Assembly: GCF_001528665.1 (NCBI RefSeq)
Contig: NZ_BBYJ01000010.1
Coordinates: forward strand, 248,001-312,000
Source: Microtetraspora malaysiensis
GTDB taxonomy: Bacteria; Actinomycetota; Actinomycetes; Streptosporangiales; Streptosporangiaceae
DNA length: 64,000 nt
Direction: 5' to 3'
The first letter of the stretch is position 1. Each line of letters opens with the position of its first letter. Below the pieces are notes generated by a model. It searched no databases, was not told the DNA's origin, and saw only the letters and a list, made by a program, of their open reading frames with translations. The position numbers were made by a program, and so were the translations under genes. This document shows, in pieces, positions 55,158 to 64,000 of this stretch.

Positions 55158-55949
55158 ATGGGCGTCGAGTTTGATCCGAATACTCCCAATGCGGCACGGA
55201 TGTACGACTATTACCTGGGCGGAAAGGACAACTTCCCCTCCGACCGCGCGGCGGCCGACCAGGTCCTGCGCTACGTGCCGGAGATCCCGATCGGGATCAG
55301 GGAGAACCGCGCCTTCCTGCAGCGCGCGGTGCGGTTCCTCGCCGAGCAGGGCGTCCGCCAGTTCCTCGACATCGGCGCCGGCCTGCCCACCCAGCAGAAC
55401 GTGCACCAGGTGGTCGCCGAGGTAGCCCCCGAGGCCCGTACGGTCTACGTGGACAACGACCCGCAGGTGCTCGTCCACGCTCGCGCCCTGCTGCAGGACA
55501 GCCCCCAGGTGCTCGTCGTGGAGGGCGACCTCCGGCAGCCGGACGAGATCATGAACCACCCCGAGGTGCGCGGCCACCTGAACTTCGACGAGCCGATCGC
55601 CGTGCTGTTGCTGGCGATCGTCCACTTCATCCCGGACTCCGACGACCCCCTCGGCATCATCGCCCAGGTCCGGAGCGCGCTGCCCCCGGGCAGCCACATG
55701 GTCATCTCGCACGTGGCGGTGGACGAACGTCCCGAGTCCGCCCCCCCGGTCGAGGGCATCTACCGGAGCGCGTCCGCGCAGTTCGTGGCGCGCGTGTCCA
55801 GCGAGATCGAGCCGTTCTTCGACGGCCTGGACATGGTCGAGCCGGGCGTGGTCAACCTGCACGAGTGGCGGCCGGACAGCCCGGTGCTCGCGCCGCGCCT
55901 GGAGACGGTGAAGTCCTACTTCCTCTGCGGCGTCGGCAGCGTCAAGTAA
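55158..55949 (+). CDS. SAM-dependent methyltransferase, DUF574/Methyltransf_19
   Basis: 263 residues. FDPNTPNAARMYDYYLGGKD at the start is the family hallmark; FLDIGAGLPT is the SAM-binding loop, VYVDNDPQVLVHARALL follows it. The family is abundant in actinobacteria, often in many copies, and is of unknown acceptor. GGGGA precedes the ATG. A strong hairpin follows the stop. Confidence 0.9.
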   Translation: MGVEFDPNTPNAARMYDYYLGGKDNFPSDRAAADQVLRYVPEIPIGIRENRAFLQRAVRFLAEQGVRQFLDIGAGLPTQQNVHQVVAEVAPEARTVYVDNDPQVLVHARALLQDSPQVLVVEGDLRQPDEIMNHPEVRGHLNFDEPIAVLLLAIVHFIPDSDDPLGIIAQVRSALPPGSHMVISHVAVDERPESAPPVEGIYRSASAQFVARVSSEIEPFFDGLDMVEPGVVNLHEWRPDSPVLAPRLETVKSYFLCGVGSVK

Positions 55950-55952
55950 GGC

Positions 55953-55992
55953 GACGCGCGCCGGGGCGTGTTCCCACGCCCCGGCGCGCGTC
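55953..55992. terminator. Strong bidirectional hairpin between methyltransferase and mmsA
   Basis: Perfect 18-bp arms (GACGCGCGCCGGGGCGTG and its complement) with a TTCC loop, between convergent genes. No T-tract, as is common in high-GC genomes. Confidence 0.82.
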
Positions 55993-56008
55993 CGGCCGGT
56001 ACGCCCCG

Positions 56009-57514
56009 TTACTTGTTGGTCGGGAAGCCGAGGTTCACGCCCCCGTGCGAGGGGTCGAGCCAGCGCGACGTCACGACCTTGCCCCGGGTGTAGAAGTGCA
56101 CGCCCTCGGTGCCGTGGACGTGCGTGTCGCCGAAGAGCGACGCCTTCCAGCCGCCGAAGCTGTAGAACGCCATCGGCACGGGGATCGGCACGTTGATGCC
56201 GACCATGCCGACCTCCACCTCGTTCTGGAAGCGCCGGGCCGCGCCGCCGTCGTTGGTGAAGATCGCGGTGCCGTTGCCGTACTCGCCGGTGTTGATCAGC
56301 TCCAGGCCCTCCTCGTACGACTTGACCCGCACGACGGACAGGACCGGGCCGAAGATCTCCTCGCGGTGGACCCGGGAGTTGGCCGGGACGTGGTCGAGCA
56401 CGGTGGGGCCGAGCCAGAAGCCCGGGGTCTGCGCGGCGGCCGCCCCACCCTGGACGGGCGTCTCGCGGCCGTCGACCACGAGCTTGGCGCCCTCCTCCAG
56501 GCCGAGGTCGATGTAGGAGGCCACCTTGTCGCGGTGGACCTCGGTGACCAGCGGGCCCATCTCGGACGTCGGCTGGTCGCCGGGGCCGATGGTGAGCTTC
56601 CCGACCCGCTCGACGATCTTGCTCACCAGCTCGTCGCCGACCGGGTCCACGGCGAGCACGACGGAGATCGCCATGCACCGCTCGCCGGCCGAGCCGAAGC
56701 CCGCCGACACGGCCGAGTCCGCGACCAGGTCCAGGTCCGCGTCGGGCAGCACGAGCATGTGGTTCTTGGCGCCGCCCAGCGCCTGGACCCGCTTGCCGTG
56801 CGCGGTCCCCGTCTCGTACACGTACCGGGCGATCGGGGTCGAGCCGACGAAGGAGACGGCCGCGACGGAGGGGTGCTCAAGCAGCCGGTCGACGGCGACC
56901 TTGTCGCCCTGGACGACGTTGAACACGCCGTCGGGCAGGCCCGCCTGCTTCCACAGCTCGGCGATCAGCAGCGACGCGGAGGGGTCGCGCTCCGACGGCT
57001 TGAGGATGAACGTGTTCCCGCAGGCGATCGCCACGGGGAACATCCACATCGGCACCATCGCCGGGAAGTTGAACGGCGTGATCCCGGCGACCACGCCGAG
57101 CGGCTGCCGGATGGAGTACGAGTCCACGCGGGTGGAGACGTTCTCGGAGAAACCGCCCTTGAGCAGGTGCGGGATGCCGCAGGCGAACTCCACGACCTCG
57201 ATGCCGCGGGCGACCTCGCCGAGCGCGTCGGAGTGCACCTTGCCGTGCTCGGCGCTGATCAGCGCGGCCAGCTCGTCGCGGTTCCGGTCCAGCAGCTCGC
57301 GGAAGCGGAAGAGGATCTGGGCCCGCTTGACCAGCGACGCGTCGCGCCAGGCGGGGAACGCCGCCTTCGCCGCCTCGACGGCGGCGTCCACGTCCTCGAC
57401 GGCCGCGAGCTCGACGGCGCCGCCGACCTCGCCCGTGGCCGGGTTGAAGATCTCGGAGGTGCGGCCCCCGCCGGAGACGCGGGTCCCGTTGATCCAGTGG
57501 TTAACGTGCTTCAT
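56009..57514 (-). CDS. mmsA: Methylmalonate-semialdehyde dehydrogenase (acylating)
   Basis: 501 residues. The nucleophile is Cys280 (GERCMAIS). The usual general-base Glu is replaced (QALGGAKNH), which is characteristic of the CoA-dependent MMSDH family. [16 protein letters not shown] and [18 protein letters not shown] complete the signature. It converts malonate or methylmalonate semialdehyde to acetyl- or propionyl-CoA. It overlaps the aminotransferase gene by 14 bp, so beta-alanine or a beta-amino acid is the likely source. Confidence 0.92.
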   Translation of the reverse strand: MKHVNHWINGTRVSGGGRTSEIFNPATGEVGGAVELAAVEDVDAAVEAAKAAFPAWRDASLVKRAQILFRFRELLDRNRDELAALISAEHGKVHSDALGEVARGIEVVEFACGIPHLLKGGFSENVSTRVDSYSIRQPLGVVAGITPFNFPAMVPMWMFPVAIACGNTFILKPSERDPSASLLIAELWKQAGLPDGVFNVVQGDKVAVDRLLEHPSVAAVSFVGSTPIARYVYETGTAHGKRVQALGGAKNHMLVLPDADLDLVADSAVSAGFGSAGERCMAISVVLAVDPVGDELVSKIVERVGKLTIGPGDQPTSEMGPLVTEVHRDKVASYIDLGLEEGAKLVVDGRETPVQGGAAAAQTPGFWLGPTVLDHVPANSRVHREEIFGPVLSVVRVKSYEEGLELINTGEYGNGTAIFTNDGGAARRFQNEVEVGMVGINVPIPVPMAFYSFGGWKASLFGDTHVHGTEGVHFYTRGKVVTSRWLDPSHGGVNLGFPTNK

Positions 57515-58796
57515 CGTTGACGGTCTCCAGAGCGGTGATCATGATGTCCAGGCCCTCCCGGGCCTCGTCCTCGGTCAAGGTGAGCGGCGGGGCCATGCGG
57601 AGCGCGCTGCCCTGCAGGCCGCCCTTGCCGACGAGCAGACCGAGCTTGCGGGTCTCCTCCATGAAGCGGACGGCCAGCGCGGGGGCGGGCGCCTTCGTGC
57701 CCGGGTCCATGAGTTCGATCGCGAACATCAGGCCCTTGCCGCGGACCTCCTTGACGATCGGCAACCGGGCCGCGGCCTCGCGCAGGCCGGAGATGATGAT
57801 CTCGCCCGTCTTGGCGGCGTTGGCCTGCAGGTCGTTGTCGAGGACGTAGTCGAGGGTAGCCCTCGCCGCCGCCATCGAGATGGGGTTGCCGCCGAAGGTG
57901 GCCACGCCGAGCGCGTGCGGCCCGTCCATCAGGTCGCGCCGGGCGACGACGCCGCCGACCGCGAAGCCGTTGCCGAGCCCCTTGGCGAAGGTCATCATGT
58001 CGGGCGTCACGCCGTGGTTCTGGATGCCGAAGAACGCGGAGCCGGTCCGGCCCCAGCCGGTCTGGACCTCGTCGGAGATGAGGAGGATGCCCTCCTCGTC
58101 CAGGACCTCCTTGTACGCCGCGAACAGGCCGTCGGGGGCCATGGTGAAGCCGCCGACCCCCTGGATCGGCTCGGCGATCAGCGCCGCGACGTTGTTCGAC
58201 ACGCCGGTGGAGAGCACGTGCCGCAGGTCGTCGACGCAGGCCTCGATGTAGGCGGCGTCCGACATCCCGCGGAACTGGGCGAGGTGCCGGTCGGTTCCGT
58301 GCAGGAAGTGCACGTTGAGCGGCGAGAGCGAGTTGTTCTTCCACGACCGGTTGCTGGTGACGCTGATCGCGCCGAAGGAGCGGCCGTGGTAGCTCTGCCG
58401 CATGGCCAGGACCTGGTCCGACTTGCGCGCGTAGGTGGCGAGCAGCAGCGCGGTCTCGTTCGCCTCGGTGCCGGAGTTGGTGAAGAAGACCTTGGCGTCC
58501 TCGATGCCGGAAAGCTTGGCGATCTTCTCGGCCAGCTCGATCTGCCCGCGCAGCAGGTACGCCGTGGACGTGTGGACCACACCGGTGGCGAGCTGCCGCT
58601 CGACGGCCTCGCGCACCTCGGGCACGTCGTACCCGATCATGTTGGTCAGGATCCCGATGAAGAAGTCGAGGTAGCTCTTGCCGGAGGAGTCGACGACACG
58701 GTTGCCCTTGCCGCTGACGATCTCGAGGGGCTCTTCGTAGTTCAGAGCGAGCCAGTTGGGCATTACCGCGCGGTGGCGGGCAAGAAGGTCCGACAT
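57501..58796 (-). CDS. Class III omega-amino acid aminotransferase
   Basis: 431 residues. PLP-lysine 272 is in [15 protein letters not shown] and Asp242 in [30 protein letters not shown] is the PLP-phosphate loop. It resembles alanine-glyoxylate/beta-alanine-pyruvate aminotransferases. Coupling to mmsA fits beta-alanine to malonate semialdehyde to acetyl-CoA. The start at 58796 matches family length; no ribosome site is obvious. beta-Aminoisobutyrate is an equally likely substrate. Confidence 0.87.
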   Translation of the reverse strand: MSDLLARHRAVMPNWLALNYEEPLEIVSGKGNRVVDSSGKSYLDFFIGILTNMIGYDVPEVREAVERQLATGVVHTSTAYLLRGQIELAEKIAKLSGIEDAKVFFTNSGTEANETALLLATYARKSDQVLAMRQSYHGRSFGAISVTSNRSWKNNSLSPLNVHFLHGTDRHLAQFRGMSDAAYIEACVDDLRHVLSTGVSNNVAALIAEPIQGVGGFTMAPDGLFAAYKEVLDEEGILLISDEVQTGWGRTGSAFFGIQNHGVTPDMMTFAKGLGNGFAVGGVVARRDLMDGPHALGVATFGGNPISMAAARATLDYVLDNDLQANAAKTGEIIISGLREAAARLPIVKEVRGKGLMFAIELMDPGTKAPAPALAVRFMEETRKLGLLVGKGGLQGSALRMAPPLTLTEDEAREGLDIMITALETVNDEAR

Positions 58797-58961
58797 GGTG
58801 TCGAGTATCCCGCCTCGCGTCCTCCGCTCCCACCCGCACCATGTCGGCGTTCTCATGTTCCGCCTTACATGATGAAACCTCCGAAAAGACATCCGCATGT
58901 CCGGACAAATAGAGGTACGGCCGCCGGGGCGCAGCGGCCGTACCTTGGGCGAAGCGACAGG

Positions 58962-60449
58962 TCAGGCCGGCGTGCCCGCCGTGGGCGCCCCCGCGACGGG
59001 CGCATCGGCCGCCGGCGTCCCCGCCGCGGCCGAGCGGCGTAGCACCAGCAGAGCCACCACCGCGGCGGCCAGCGAGCAGCCGACCCCGACGAGGGAGCCG
59101 ACGGACATGGCCGACACGAACGCCTCCTTGGCCGTGGCCACGATCGACGGATCTCCCAGAGCCAGCGCTCCGCTGATCGAGTCGCGCGCCGCCTCGGGCG
59201 CCGACTCCGGCATCGCCGCGGTGTACGCCCCGGCCAGCACGCTGCCGAGCACGGCCACCGACAGCGCCATGCCGACCTGCTGGACGGTGTCGTTCAGCGC
59301 GGACCCGACGCCCGCGTGCTCGGCCGGCACCGCGCCCATCAACGTCGCGTACGCCGCGGGACCGGCGAGACCGCCGCCGACGCCCATGACGATCAGGCCG
59401 GTGATGAGCGTGCCATACCCGCCGGTGAGCGTGGAGAGCACGCCGAACCCGGCGGCCATCACGAACAGGCCGACCACGATCAGCGTGCGGTTGCTGACCT
59501 TCTTGCCCAGCCCGGCGCCGAGCCCGTTGAACACGAGCGCGGCCACGACGTACGGCAGCAGCGCGAGCCCCGCGCGCATCGGCTCGTAGCCGAGCACGAA
59601 CTGAAGGTACTGCGTGAGCGCCAGCATCAGCGCGCCCGAGCCGAAGGAGAGCAGCACGATGGAGAAGCAGGCGCCGCTGAACGACCGGTCGCGGAACAGC
59701 CCGAGCGGAAGCATGGGGTGCTCGGCCCGGCGCTCCCAGAACACGAACCCGGCGAGCGCGATCACCGCGACCGCGAGGGAGAGCGGGTCCAGGCCGTCGG
59801 TGGGCAGGACGATGACGACCCACACCAGGGCGGCCATGCCGACGACCGACAGGACGACGCCCACGGGGTCGATCTTCCGGGTCGAACCGCGCGTCTCGGG
59901 CATCAGCACCACGGCGGCGATGACGGCGAGCGCGGCGATCGGCACGTTGAGCAGGAAGACCGAGCCCCAGTAGTAGTGCTGGAGGAGGAACCCGCCGATC
60001 GTCGGCCCCGCGATCACGCCGAGCATCGCGACCGAGCTCCAGGCGGCGATGGCCTTGCGCCGCTCCGACTCGTCGAAGACGGTGATCAGGATCGAAAGCG
60101 TGGACGGCATGATGAACGAGCCGCCGACGCCCATCAGCGCCCGCGCGCCGATGAGCTGCCACGGCTGCCCCGCGAGCATCGCCAGCACGGAGGCCCCGCC
60201 GAAGAAGACCAGGCCGACGATGAGCATGCGGCGCCGGCCGTATCGGTCGGAGAGGCTTCCCGCGGTGAGCAGCAGGCCCGCGAACACCAGGACGTACGAA
60301 TCGATGATCCATTGAACGTCCGACGGACTGGCTCCCAGGTCCCGCATGAGCGCGGGGATCGCCAGGTTGAGCACGGTGTTGTCCACGACGAGGACAAGCA
60401 GGCTCAGGCAGAGAACGCCGAGGATCCACCACCGGCGCGGATGTGACAT
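58962..60449 (-). CDS. MFS multidrug exporter, DHA2 (EmrB/QacA) family
   Basis: 495 residues, about 14 membrane helices. It starts WWILGVLCLSLLVLVVDNTV and has the DHA2 marks LAIPALMRDL, SDVQWIIDSYVLVFAGLLL and SLSDRYGRRRML. Members export drugs and antiseptics. It is divergent from a TetR gene across three copies of one operator, so induction by a transported compound is likely. Confidence 0.9.
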   Translation of the reverse strand: MSHPRRWWILGVLCLSLLVLVVDNTVLNLAIPALMRDLGASPSDVQWIIDSYVLVFAGLLLTAGSLSDRYGRRRMLIVGLVFFGGASVLAMLAGQPWQLIGARALMGVGGSFIMPSTLSILITVFDESERRKAIAAWSSVAMLGVIAGPTIGGFLLQHYYWGSVFLLNVPIAALAVIAAVVLMPETRGSTRKIDPVGVVLSVVGMAALVWVVIVLPTDGLDPLSLAVAVIALAGFVFWERRAEHPMLPLGLFRDRSFSGACFSIVLLSFGSGALMLALTQYLQFVLGYEPMRAGLALLPYVVAALVFNGLGAGLGKKVSNRTLIVVGLFVMAAGFGVLSTLTGGYGTLITGLIVMGVGGGLAGPAAYATLMGAVPAEHAGVGSALNDTVQQVGMALSVAVLGSVLAGAYTAAMPESAPEAARDSISGALALGDPSIVATAKEAFVSAMSVGSLVGVGCSLAAAVVALLVLRRSAAAGTPAADAPVAGAPTAGTPA

Positions 60450-60460
60450 CGTTCTTCCTC

Positions 60461-60517
60461 TCGTACAGTGTGCGATTCAGCTCGCACACTGTACGATAAA
60501 CCTCGTACGCCGTGCGA
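60461..60517. promoter_or_regulatory. Three phased operator copies between exporter and TetR genes
   Basis: TCGTACAGTGTGCGA (60461-60475), its exact inverse (60482-60496) and TCGTACGCCGTGCGA (60503-60517). Starts are 21 bp apart, two helical turns. Each 15-mer is itself a near-palindrome, so each can bind one TetR dimer on the same face of the DNA. Confidence 0.82.
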
Positions 60518-60531
60518 GGAAATATCCTGTG

Positions 60532-61329
60532 ATGATGTCAGCGAAGCCCTTCACCTCCGTCTGGACCCGGGAACGCAAGGGGCGGCGTGAGCAGGGGCTC
60601 AGCCGCGACCAGATCGTTCGCGCCGCCATCGAACTGCTCGACGCGGAGGGGCTCGACGCGCTGAGCATGCGCAAGCTCGGCGCCCGGCTCGGCGCGGGGG
60701 CGACCAGCCTCTACTGGCACGTCGCAAACAAGGACGAGCTGCTCGAACTCGCCATGGACGAGGTCTACCGCGAGGTGCCGACACCCGTCGGGGCGAGCTG
60801 GCGCGAGACCGCGGGGGCCATCGCGTGGGGCCTGCGCGGGGCGATCCTCGCGCACCCGTGGTCCGTCGGGCTCATCGGAGTGCTGCCGGGCATCGGGCCG
60901 AACGCGCTGGTGATGTCGGACCTGCTGGTCAAGGCGTGCAAGGAGGCCGGGTTCCAGGGCGTCGACATCGACTTCGCCGTCGGGGCCGTCGTCGCGTACA
61001 CCCTCGGCTCCGCCGTACCCGAGGCGGCATGGCGCGGCATGCTGAACCGTTCGGGCGACTCCCCGTGCGAGGTCCAGACCGAGATGATGCCGACGATCGA
61101 GGGACTGGCCGCCGGGCACCCCGACCTGCTCGAACAGTACAAGGACTACACCGCCAGCGGCATCGATCCCTTGATCGGACGGCAGATCGCCTTCGACTAC
61201 GGCCTGGTCGCACTGCTCGACGGTCTCGACGCGCGCCGGCCCCGGCCCGACACCGGCCCAGAAGAGCGCGGGACCGAACGGGTCCGCGGGGAGCGGGCAG
61301 CTCAGGACGCGCCCAGGACCAGCCCTTAG
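60532..61329 (+). CDS. TetR-family repressor of the DHA2 exporter
   Basis: 265 residues. The helix-turn-helix is SMRKLGARLGAGATSLYWHV, which with the following KDELLELAMDEV is typical of the TetR(C_1) subfamily close to TetR itself. GAGGA precedes the start; GTG at 60529 and ATG at 60535 are also possible. The unstructured last 30 residues are Arg/Pro-rich. Three operator copies lie directly upstream, so autoregulation is likely. Confidence 0.87.
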   Translation: MMSAKPFTSVWTRERKGRREQGLSRDQIVRAAIELLDAEGLDALSMRKLGARLGAGATSLYWHVANKDELLELAMDEVYREVPTPVGASWRETAGAIAWGLRGAILAHPWSVGLIGVLPGIGPNALVMSDLLVKACKEAGFQGVDIDFAVGAVVAYTLGSAVPEAAWRGMLNRSGDSPCEVQTEMMPTIEGLAAGHPDLLEQYKDYTASGIDPLIGRQIAFDYGLVALLDGLDARRPRPDTGPEERGTERVRGERAAQDAPRTSP

Positions 61330-61336
61330 TGGCGGA

Positions 61337-61357
61337 GACGCGGGTCGACTCCGCGTC
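61337..61357. terminator. Weak hairpin after the TetR gene
   Basis: Seven-bp arms GACGCGG and CCGCGTC with a seven-base loop, 8 bp after the TetR stop. No T-tract. It separates this gene from the PucR gene. Confidence 0.35.
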
Positions 61358-61407
61358 ATCCTGTCAGGCTGGCCCGCATCGGCCTTACATAATGATCAGG
61401 TAGCCTC

Positions 61408-63024
61408 ATGGGCATGCTTCCGACGGTCGCCGACGTGCTCGCGCTCGACGCCGTCCGGCGTGGCAACCCACGGGTGGTGGCCGGCTCGGACCGGCTGGAC
61501 ACCCGCGTGCGTTGGGTCCACGTCGGCGAGATCAGCGACATCGCCACCATGCTGCGCGGCGGTGAGCTGGTGCTCACCACCGGCGTCGCCCTGCCCGACG
61601 AGCCCGACAAGCTCGCTGACTACATCGCCGACCTGGCCTCGGTCGGCGCCTCCGGCCTCGTGGTCGAGCTCGGACGCAAGTTCGTGCGCGAGCTGCCCCG
61701 CCTGGTCGTCAAGGCGGCGGAGGAACACGGCCTGCCCCTGATCGTGCTGGCCCGCGAGACGCCGTTCGTGCAGATCACCGAGTCGGTGCACGCCCGGATC
61801 ATCGACATCCAGCTCCAGGAGCTGCGGGCGTCCGAGCAGTTGCACGAGGTGTTCACCGAGCTGTCGGTCGAGGGCGCGCCCCCGGCCGAGGTGCTCGGCC
61901 AGGTCGCCCGCTTCTCCGGCCGGCCGGTCCTGCTGGAGAACCTCGCCCACCAGGTGCTCGCCTGCGACACCGCCGGCCGCGACACGGGAACACTGCTGGC
62001 GAGCTGGGAGACCCGCTCCCGCGGGGTCGCCCCCGACGAGCGCACCGCGTACGACGCGGCCTCGGGCTGGCTGATCACCACGGTCGGCGCCCGGGGACAG
62101 GACTGGGGCCGGCTGATCCTGCTCTGCGACGGCGAGCCCAGCCCCCGCGACATCGTGCTCGCCGAGCGGGCCGCCACCACGCTCGCGCTCAGCCGTCTGC
62201 TCGAACGCCACCAGGAGTCCCTGGAACGCCAGGCCCACGGCACGATCATCACCGGCATCCTGACCCACGCGTACGCCGACCCGGAGGAGGCGGCCGCCCG
62301 GGCCCGCGCCGTCGGCGTGCCGCTCACCGGGCGGAAGCTGGTCAGCGCCGTCATCCGGCTGACCGGCCCCACCGACACGGCGCTGGGCGAGCAGGCCCAG
62401 CTCGGAGAGCTGGCCGAGGCGGGCGCGGCGGCGTGCCGCGACGCCAAGCTACCCGCCCTGGTCGGCACACTGGACCAGCACCACGTCGGCCTGCTGATCC
62501 CCCTGCCTCCGCGCCTCACGGCCGAGGCCGCGCTCAACGCGCTCGCCGACCGGCTGCGCACCTCCTACACCGGCACGTTCGTGCTCGCCGCCGGCTCCGT
62601 GGTCGAGTCCATCAGGGACGTACGACGCAGCTTCCTCGAAGCCGAGCAGGTGGCGGACGTGGCGGTGCGCCAGCCCGACGGGCGGGCCTTCTACCGGCTG
62701 CCCGACCTGCGGCTGCGCGGCCTGCTCCACCTGCTGCGCGACGACTCCCGGTTGCAGACCTTCGCCGAGCGCGAGCTCGGCACGCTGCTCGCCCACGACG
62801 CCCAGCGCAACGGCGACCTGACCCGCATCCTGCGGATCTATCTGGACGCCGGGCGCAACAAGGCCGTCGCCGCGCAGAAGGCCCACCTGTCCCGGCCGGC
62901 GTTCTACGACCGGCTGCGCCGCCTCGAACGCGTTTTGGACACAGACCTGGACGATGTTGAATCGTGCCTGTCACTTCACGTGGCACTGCTTGCCTTGGAA
63001 TCCTTTCGAAGGGAGGCCCGTTGA
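61408..63024 (+). CDS. PucR-family regulator coupled to a P1 peptidase
   Basis: 538 residues. The N-terminal PucR domain has MLRGGELVLTTGVALPDEPD; the C-terminal helix-turn-helix is RNKAVAAQKAHLSRPAFYDR. The middle has a GGDEF-like fold. Its stop overlaps the TTG start of the peptidase gene, so they are co-translated. A catabolic inducer linked to the peptidase product is likely. It differs clearly from the PucR beside gabT. Confidence 0.88.
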   Translation: MGMLPTVADVLALDAVRRGNPRVVAGSDRLDTRVRWVHVGEISDIATMLRGGELVLTTGVALPDEPDKLADYIADLASVGASGLVVELGRKFVRELPRLVVKAAEEHGLPLIVLARETPFVQITESVHARIIDIQLQELRASEQLHEVFTELSVEGAPPAEVLGQVARFSGRPVLLENLAHQVLACDTAGRDTGTLLASWETRSRGVAPDERTAYDAASGWLITTVGARGQDWGRLILLCDGEPSPRDIVLAERAATTLALSRLLERHQESLERQAHGTIITGILTHAYADPEEAAARARAVGVPLTGRKLVSAVIRLTGPTDTALGEQAQLGELAEAGAAACRDAKLPALVGTLDQHHVGLLIPLPPRLTAEAALNALADRLRTSYTGTFVLAAGSVVESIRDVRRSFLEAEQVADVAVRQPDGRAFYRLPDLRLRGLLHLLRDDSRLQTFAERELGTLLAHDAQRNGDLTRILRIYLDAGRNKAVAAQKAHLSRPAFYDRLRRLERVLDTDLDDVESCLSLHVALLALESFRREAR

Positions 63025-64000
63025 GGGCTCGCGAGCACGGCATCGTTATCGGCACGGGAACGCCTGGGCCGCACAACGCCATCACCGACGTCGCCGGAGT
63101 GCGTGTCGGCCACACAACGCTGATCAGTGGCGAGGGAGCCCGGGTCACCGGTCAGGGCCCGGTCCGCACCGGAGTGACGGTCATCCTCCCTCACGGGGAT
63201 TCGACCTTCGACGAGCCCCTGTACGCCGGCCTCCACTGGCTCAACGGCTGCGGCGAGATCACCGGCATGCCCGTCCTGGAGGAGTTCGGGGTGCTCACCT
63301 CCCCGATCGCCCTGACCAACACCGCCTCGGTGGGCGTGGTCAGGGACGCGTTGGTGGAGCTTGAGATCGCCGCCACCGGCAAGCCGGCGTGGTCGCAGCC
63401 GGTCGTGGGTGAGACCTGGGACGGTCGGCTCAACGACATCAGCGGCCAGCACGTCCGGCGTGAGCACGTCCACCAGGCGTACCGCGAGGCCAGTGGGGGC
63501 CCGGTCGCCGAAGGCTCGGTCGGCGGCGGCACCGGCATGATCTGCCACGGTTTCAAGGGCGGCATCGGCACGGCCTCACGCGTCGTGGACGGCTACACGG
63601 TCGGCGTCCTCGTCCAGGCCAACCACGGCAAGAGGGAACGGCTGACGGTCAACGGGGTCAACGTCGGCGAGCGACTGCCCGCCAAGCCGGTGGCCAACGA
63701 GGGCGCCGGTTCGATCATCGGCATCGTGGCGACCGACGCGCCGCTCCTCCCCCACCAGTGCAGGCGGCTCGCGCAGCGCGCCGGGCTCGGCGTCGCCCGG
63801 ACCGGTGGCGCCGGCGAGAACTTCAGCGGCGACGGCTTCCTGTGCTTCTCCACCGGGAACAGGAACATCCCCTCTGCGGCGCTGGACTCGGCCACGCCGC
63901 GCACGTACCAGGTGACCGCACTCTCCGACGAGTACATCGACCCGTTGTTCTACGCGGTCATCGAGGCGACCGAGGAAGCCATCGTCAACGCGCTGGTCGC
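63021..64000 (+). CDS. P1-family peptidase (DmpA/BapA type), partial at window end
   Basis: 326 residues are visible and the frame runs off the edge. It starts with TTG, overlapping the regulator stop, with GGGAGG before it. IGTGTPGPHNAITDVAGVRV and TNTASVGVVRDALVELE mark the family. The autocleavage/nucleophile residue is Ser231 in NEGAGSIIG. P1 enzymes are self-processing aminopeptidases that release D- or beta-amino acids from peptides. Such a product would suit the nearby beta-amino acid catabolic genes. Confidence 0.88.
   Translation, partial: MRAREHGIVIGTGTPGPHNAITDVAGVRVGHTTLISGEGARVTGQGPVRTGVTVILPHGDSTFDEPLYAGLHWLNGCGEITGMPVLEEFGVLTSPIALTNTASVGVVRDALVELEIAATGKPAWSQPVVGETWDGRLNDISGQHVRREHVHQAYREASGGPVAEGSVGGGTGMICHGFKGGIGTASRVVDGYTVGVLVQANHGKRERLTVNGVNVGERLPAKPVANEGAGSIIGIVATDAPLLPHQCRRLAQRAGLGVARTGGAGENFSGDGFLCFSTGNRNIPSAALDSATPRTYQVTALSDEYIDPLFYAVIEATEEAIVNALV

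Noticed and set aside
1-64000. Insertion sequences, tRNA, rRNA
   Set aside because: No transposase, terminal inverted repeats with target duplications, or RNA gene signature was found.

Overview
The window is high-GC DNA with GTG and TTG starts, dense back-to-back genes and many overlapping stop/start codons. Families such as Methyltransf_19/DUF574, PucR, transmembrane Ser/Thr kinases, a two-cysteine small-protein family and an AA10 oxidase with CBM2 point to a filamentous actinobacterium. Gene content fits the Streptosporangiaceae best; this is inference, as no rRNA or tRNA gene is present to fix it. Both edges cut genes.

Layout. (1) 1-3.9 kb is an accessory strip: the end of a large protein, a lipoprotein, a WXG100-like protein, a HTH-only GntR regulator beside small hypothetical genes (one frameshifted) and a plasmid pRiA4b ORF-3 family protein. 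(2) 4.1-15 kb is an amine/amino-sugar locus. A leftward operon encodes a GT1 glycosyltransferase, a FAD amine oxidase and an aldehyde dehydrogenase. A TetR gene, a potBCA polyamine-type importer and a rightward glucosamine-kinase-like gene with a SIS protein follow. One 16-bp palindrome (TTGAAYC-N2-GATTCAA) sits in front of both the glycosyltransferase and the kinase, so the blocks look co-regulated. PotA carries a disordered acidic insertion of about 350 residues. (3) 15-25 kb holds an M48 peptidase, acetyltransferase, MerR with DUF4188, HNH/DUF222 protein, class C beta-lactamase-like hydrolase and MarR with an amidohydrolase. (4) 25-31 kb holds a FadR-type regulator with its likely operator, the 5-oxoprolinase genes pxpABC, a receptor-like kinase and a short-chain dehydrogenase. 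(5) 31-41 kb holds a thioesterase, CHAP amidase, WD40 remnant, MMPL transporter with TetR, a second kinase, a HipA-like/DUF3037 pair, an acetyltransferase and a secreted peptidase. (6) 41-46.5 kb holds ispG and dxr of the MEP isoprenoid pathway, separated by a lytic polysaccharide monooxygenase where rseP would usually lie, and a secreted trypsin-like protease. (7) 46.5-64 kb is rich in amino-acid catabolism: aldehyde dehydrogenase, two PucR regulators, gabT, a PotD-like lipoprotein, an omega-amino acid aminotransferase with mmsA, two MFS exporters and a P1-family (DmpA/BapA-like) peptidase.

How it may work together. The importer, oxidase, aldehyde dehydrogenase, gabT, omega-aminotransferase and mmsA form a plausible route from imported amines through aminoaldehydes and GABA or beta-alanine to central metabolism. 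The glucosamine kinase/SIS pair and the glycosyltransferase add a sugar side that is not explained by ordinary putrescine catabolism; this is the most novel-looking part of the window. No CRISPR array, insertion sequence, rRNA or tRNA was seen.
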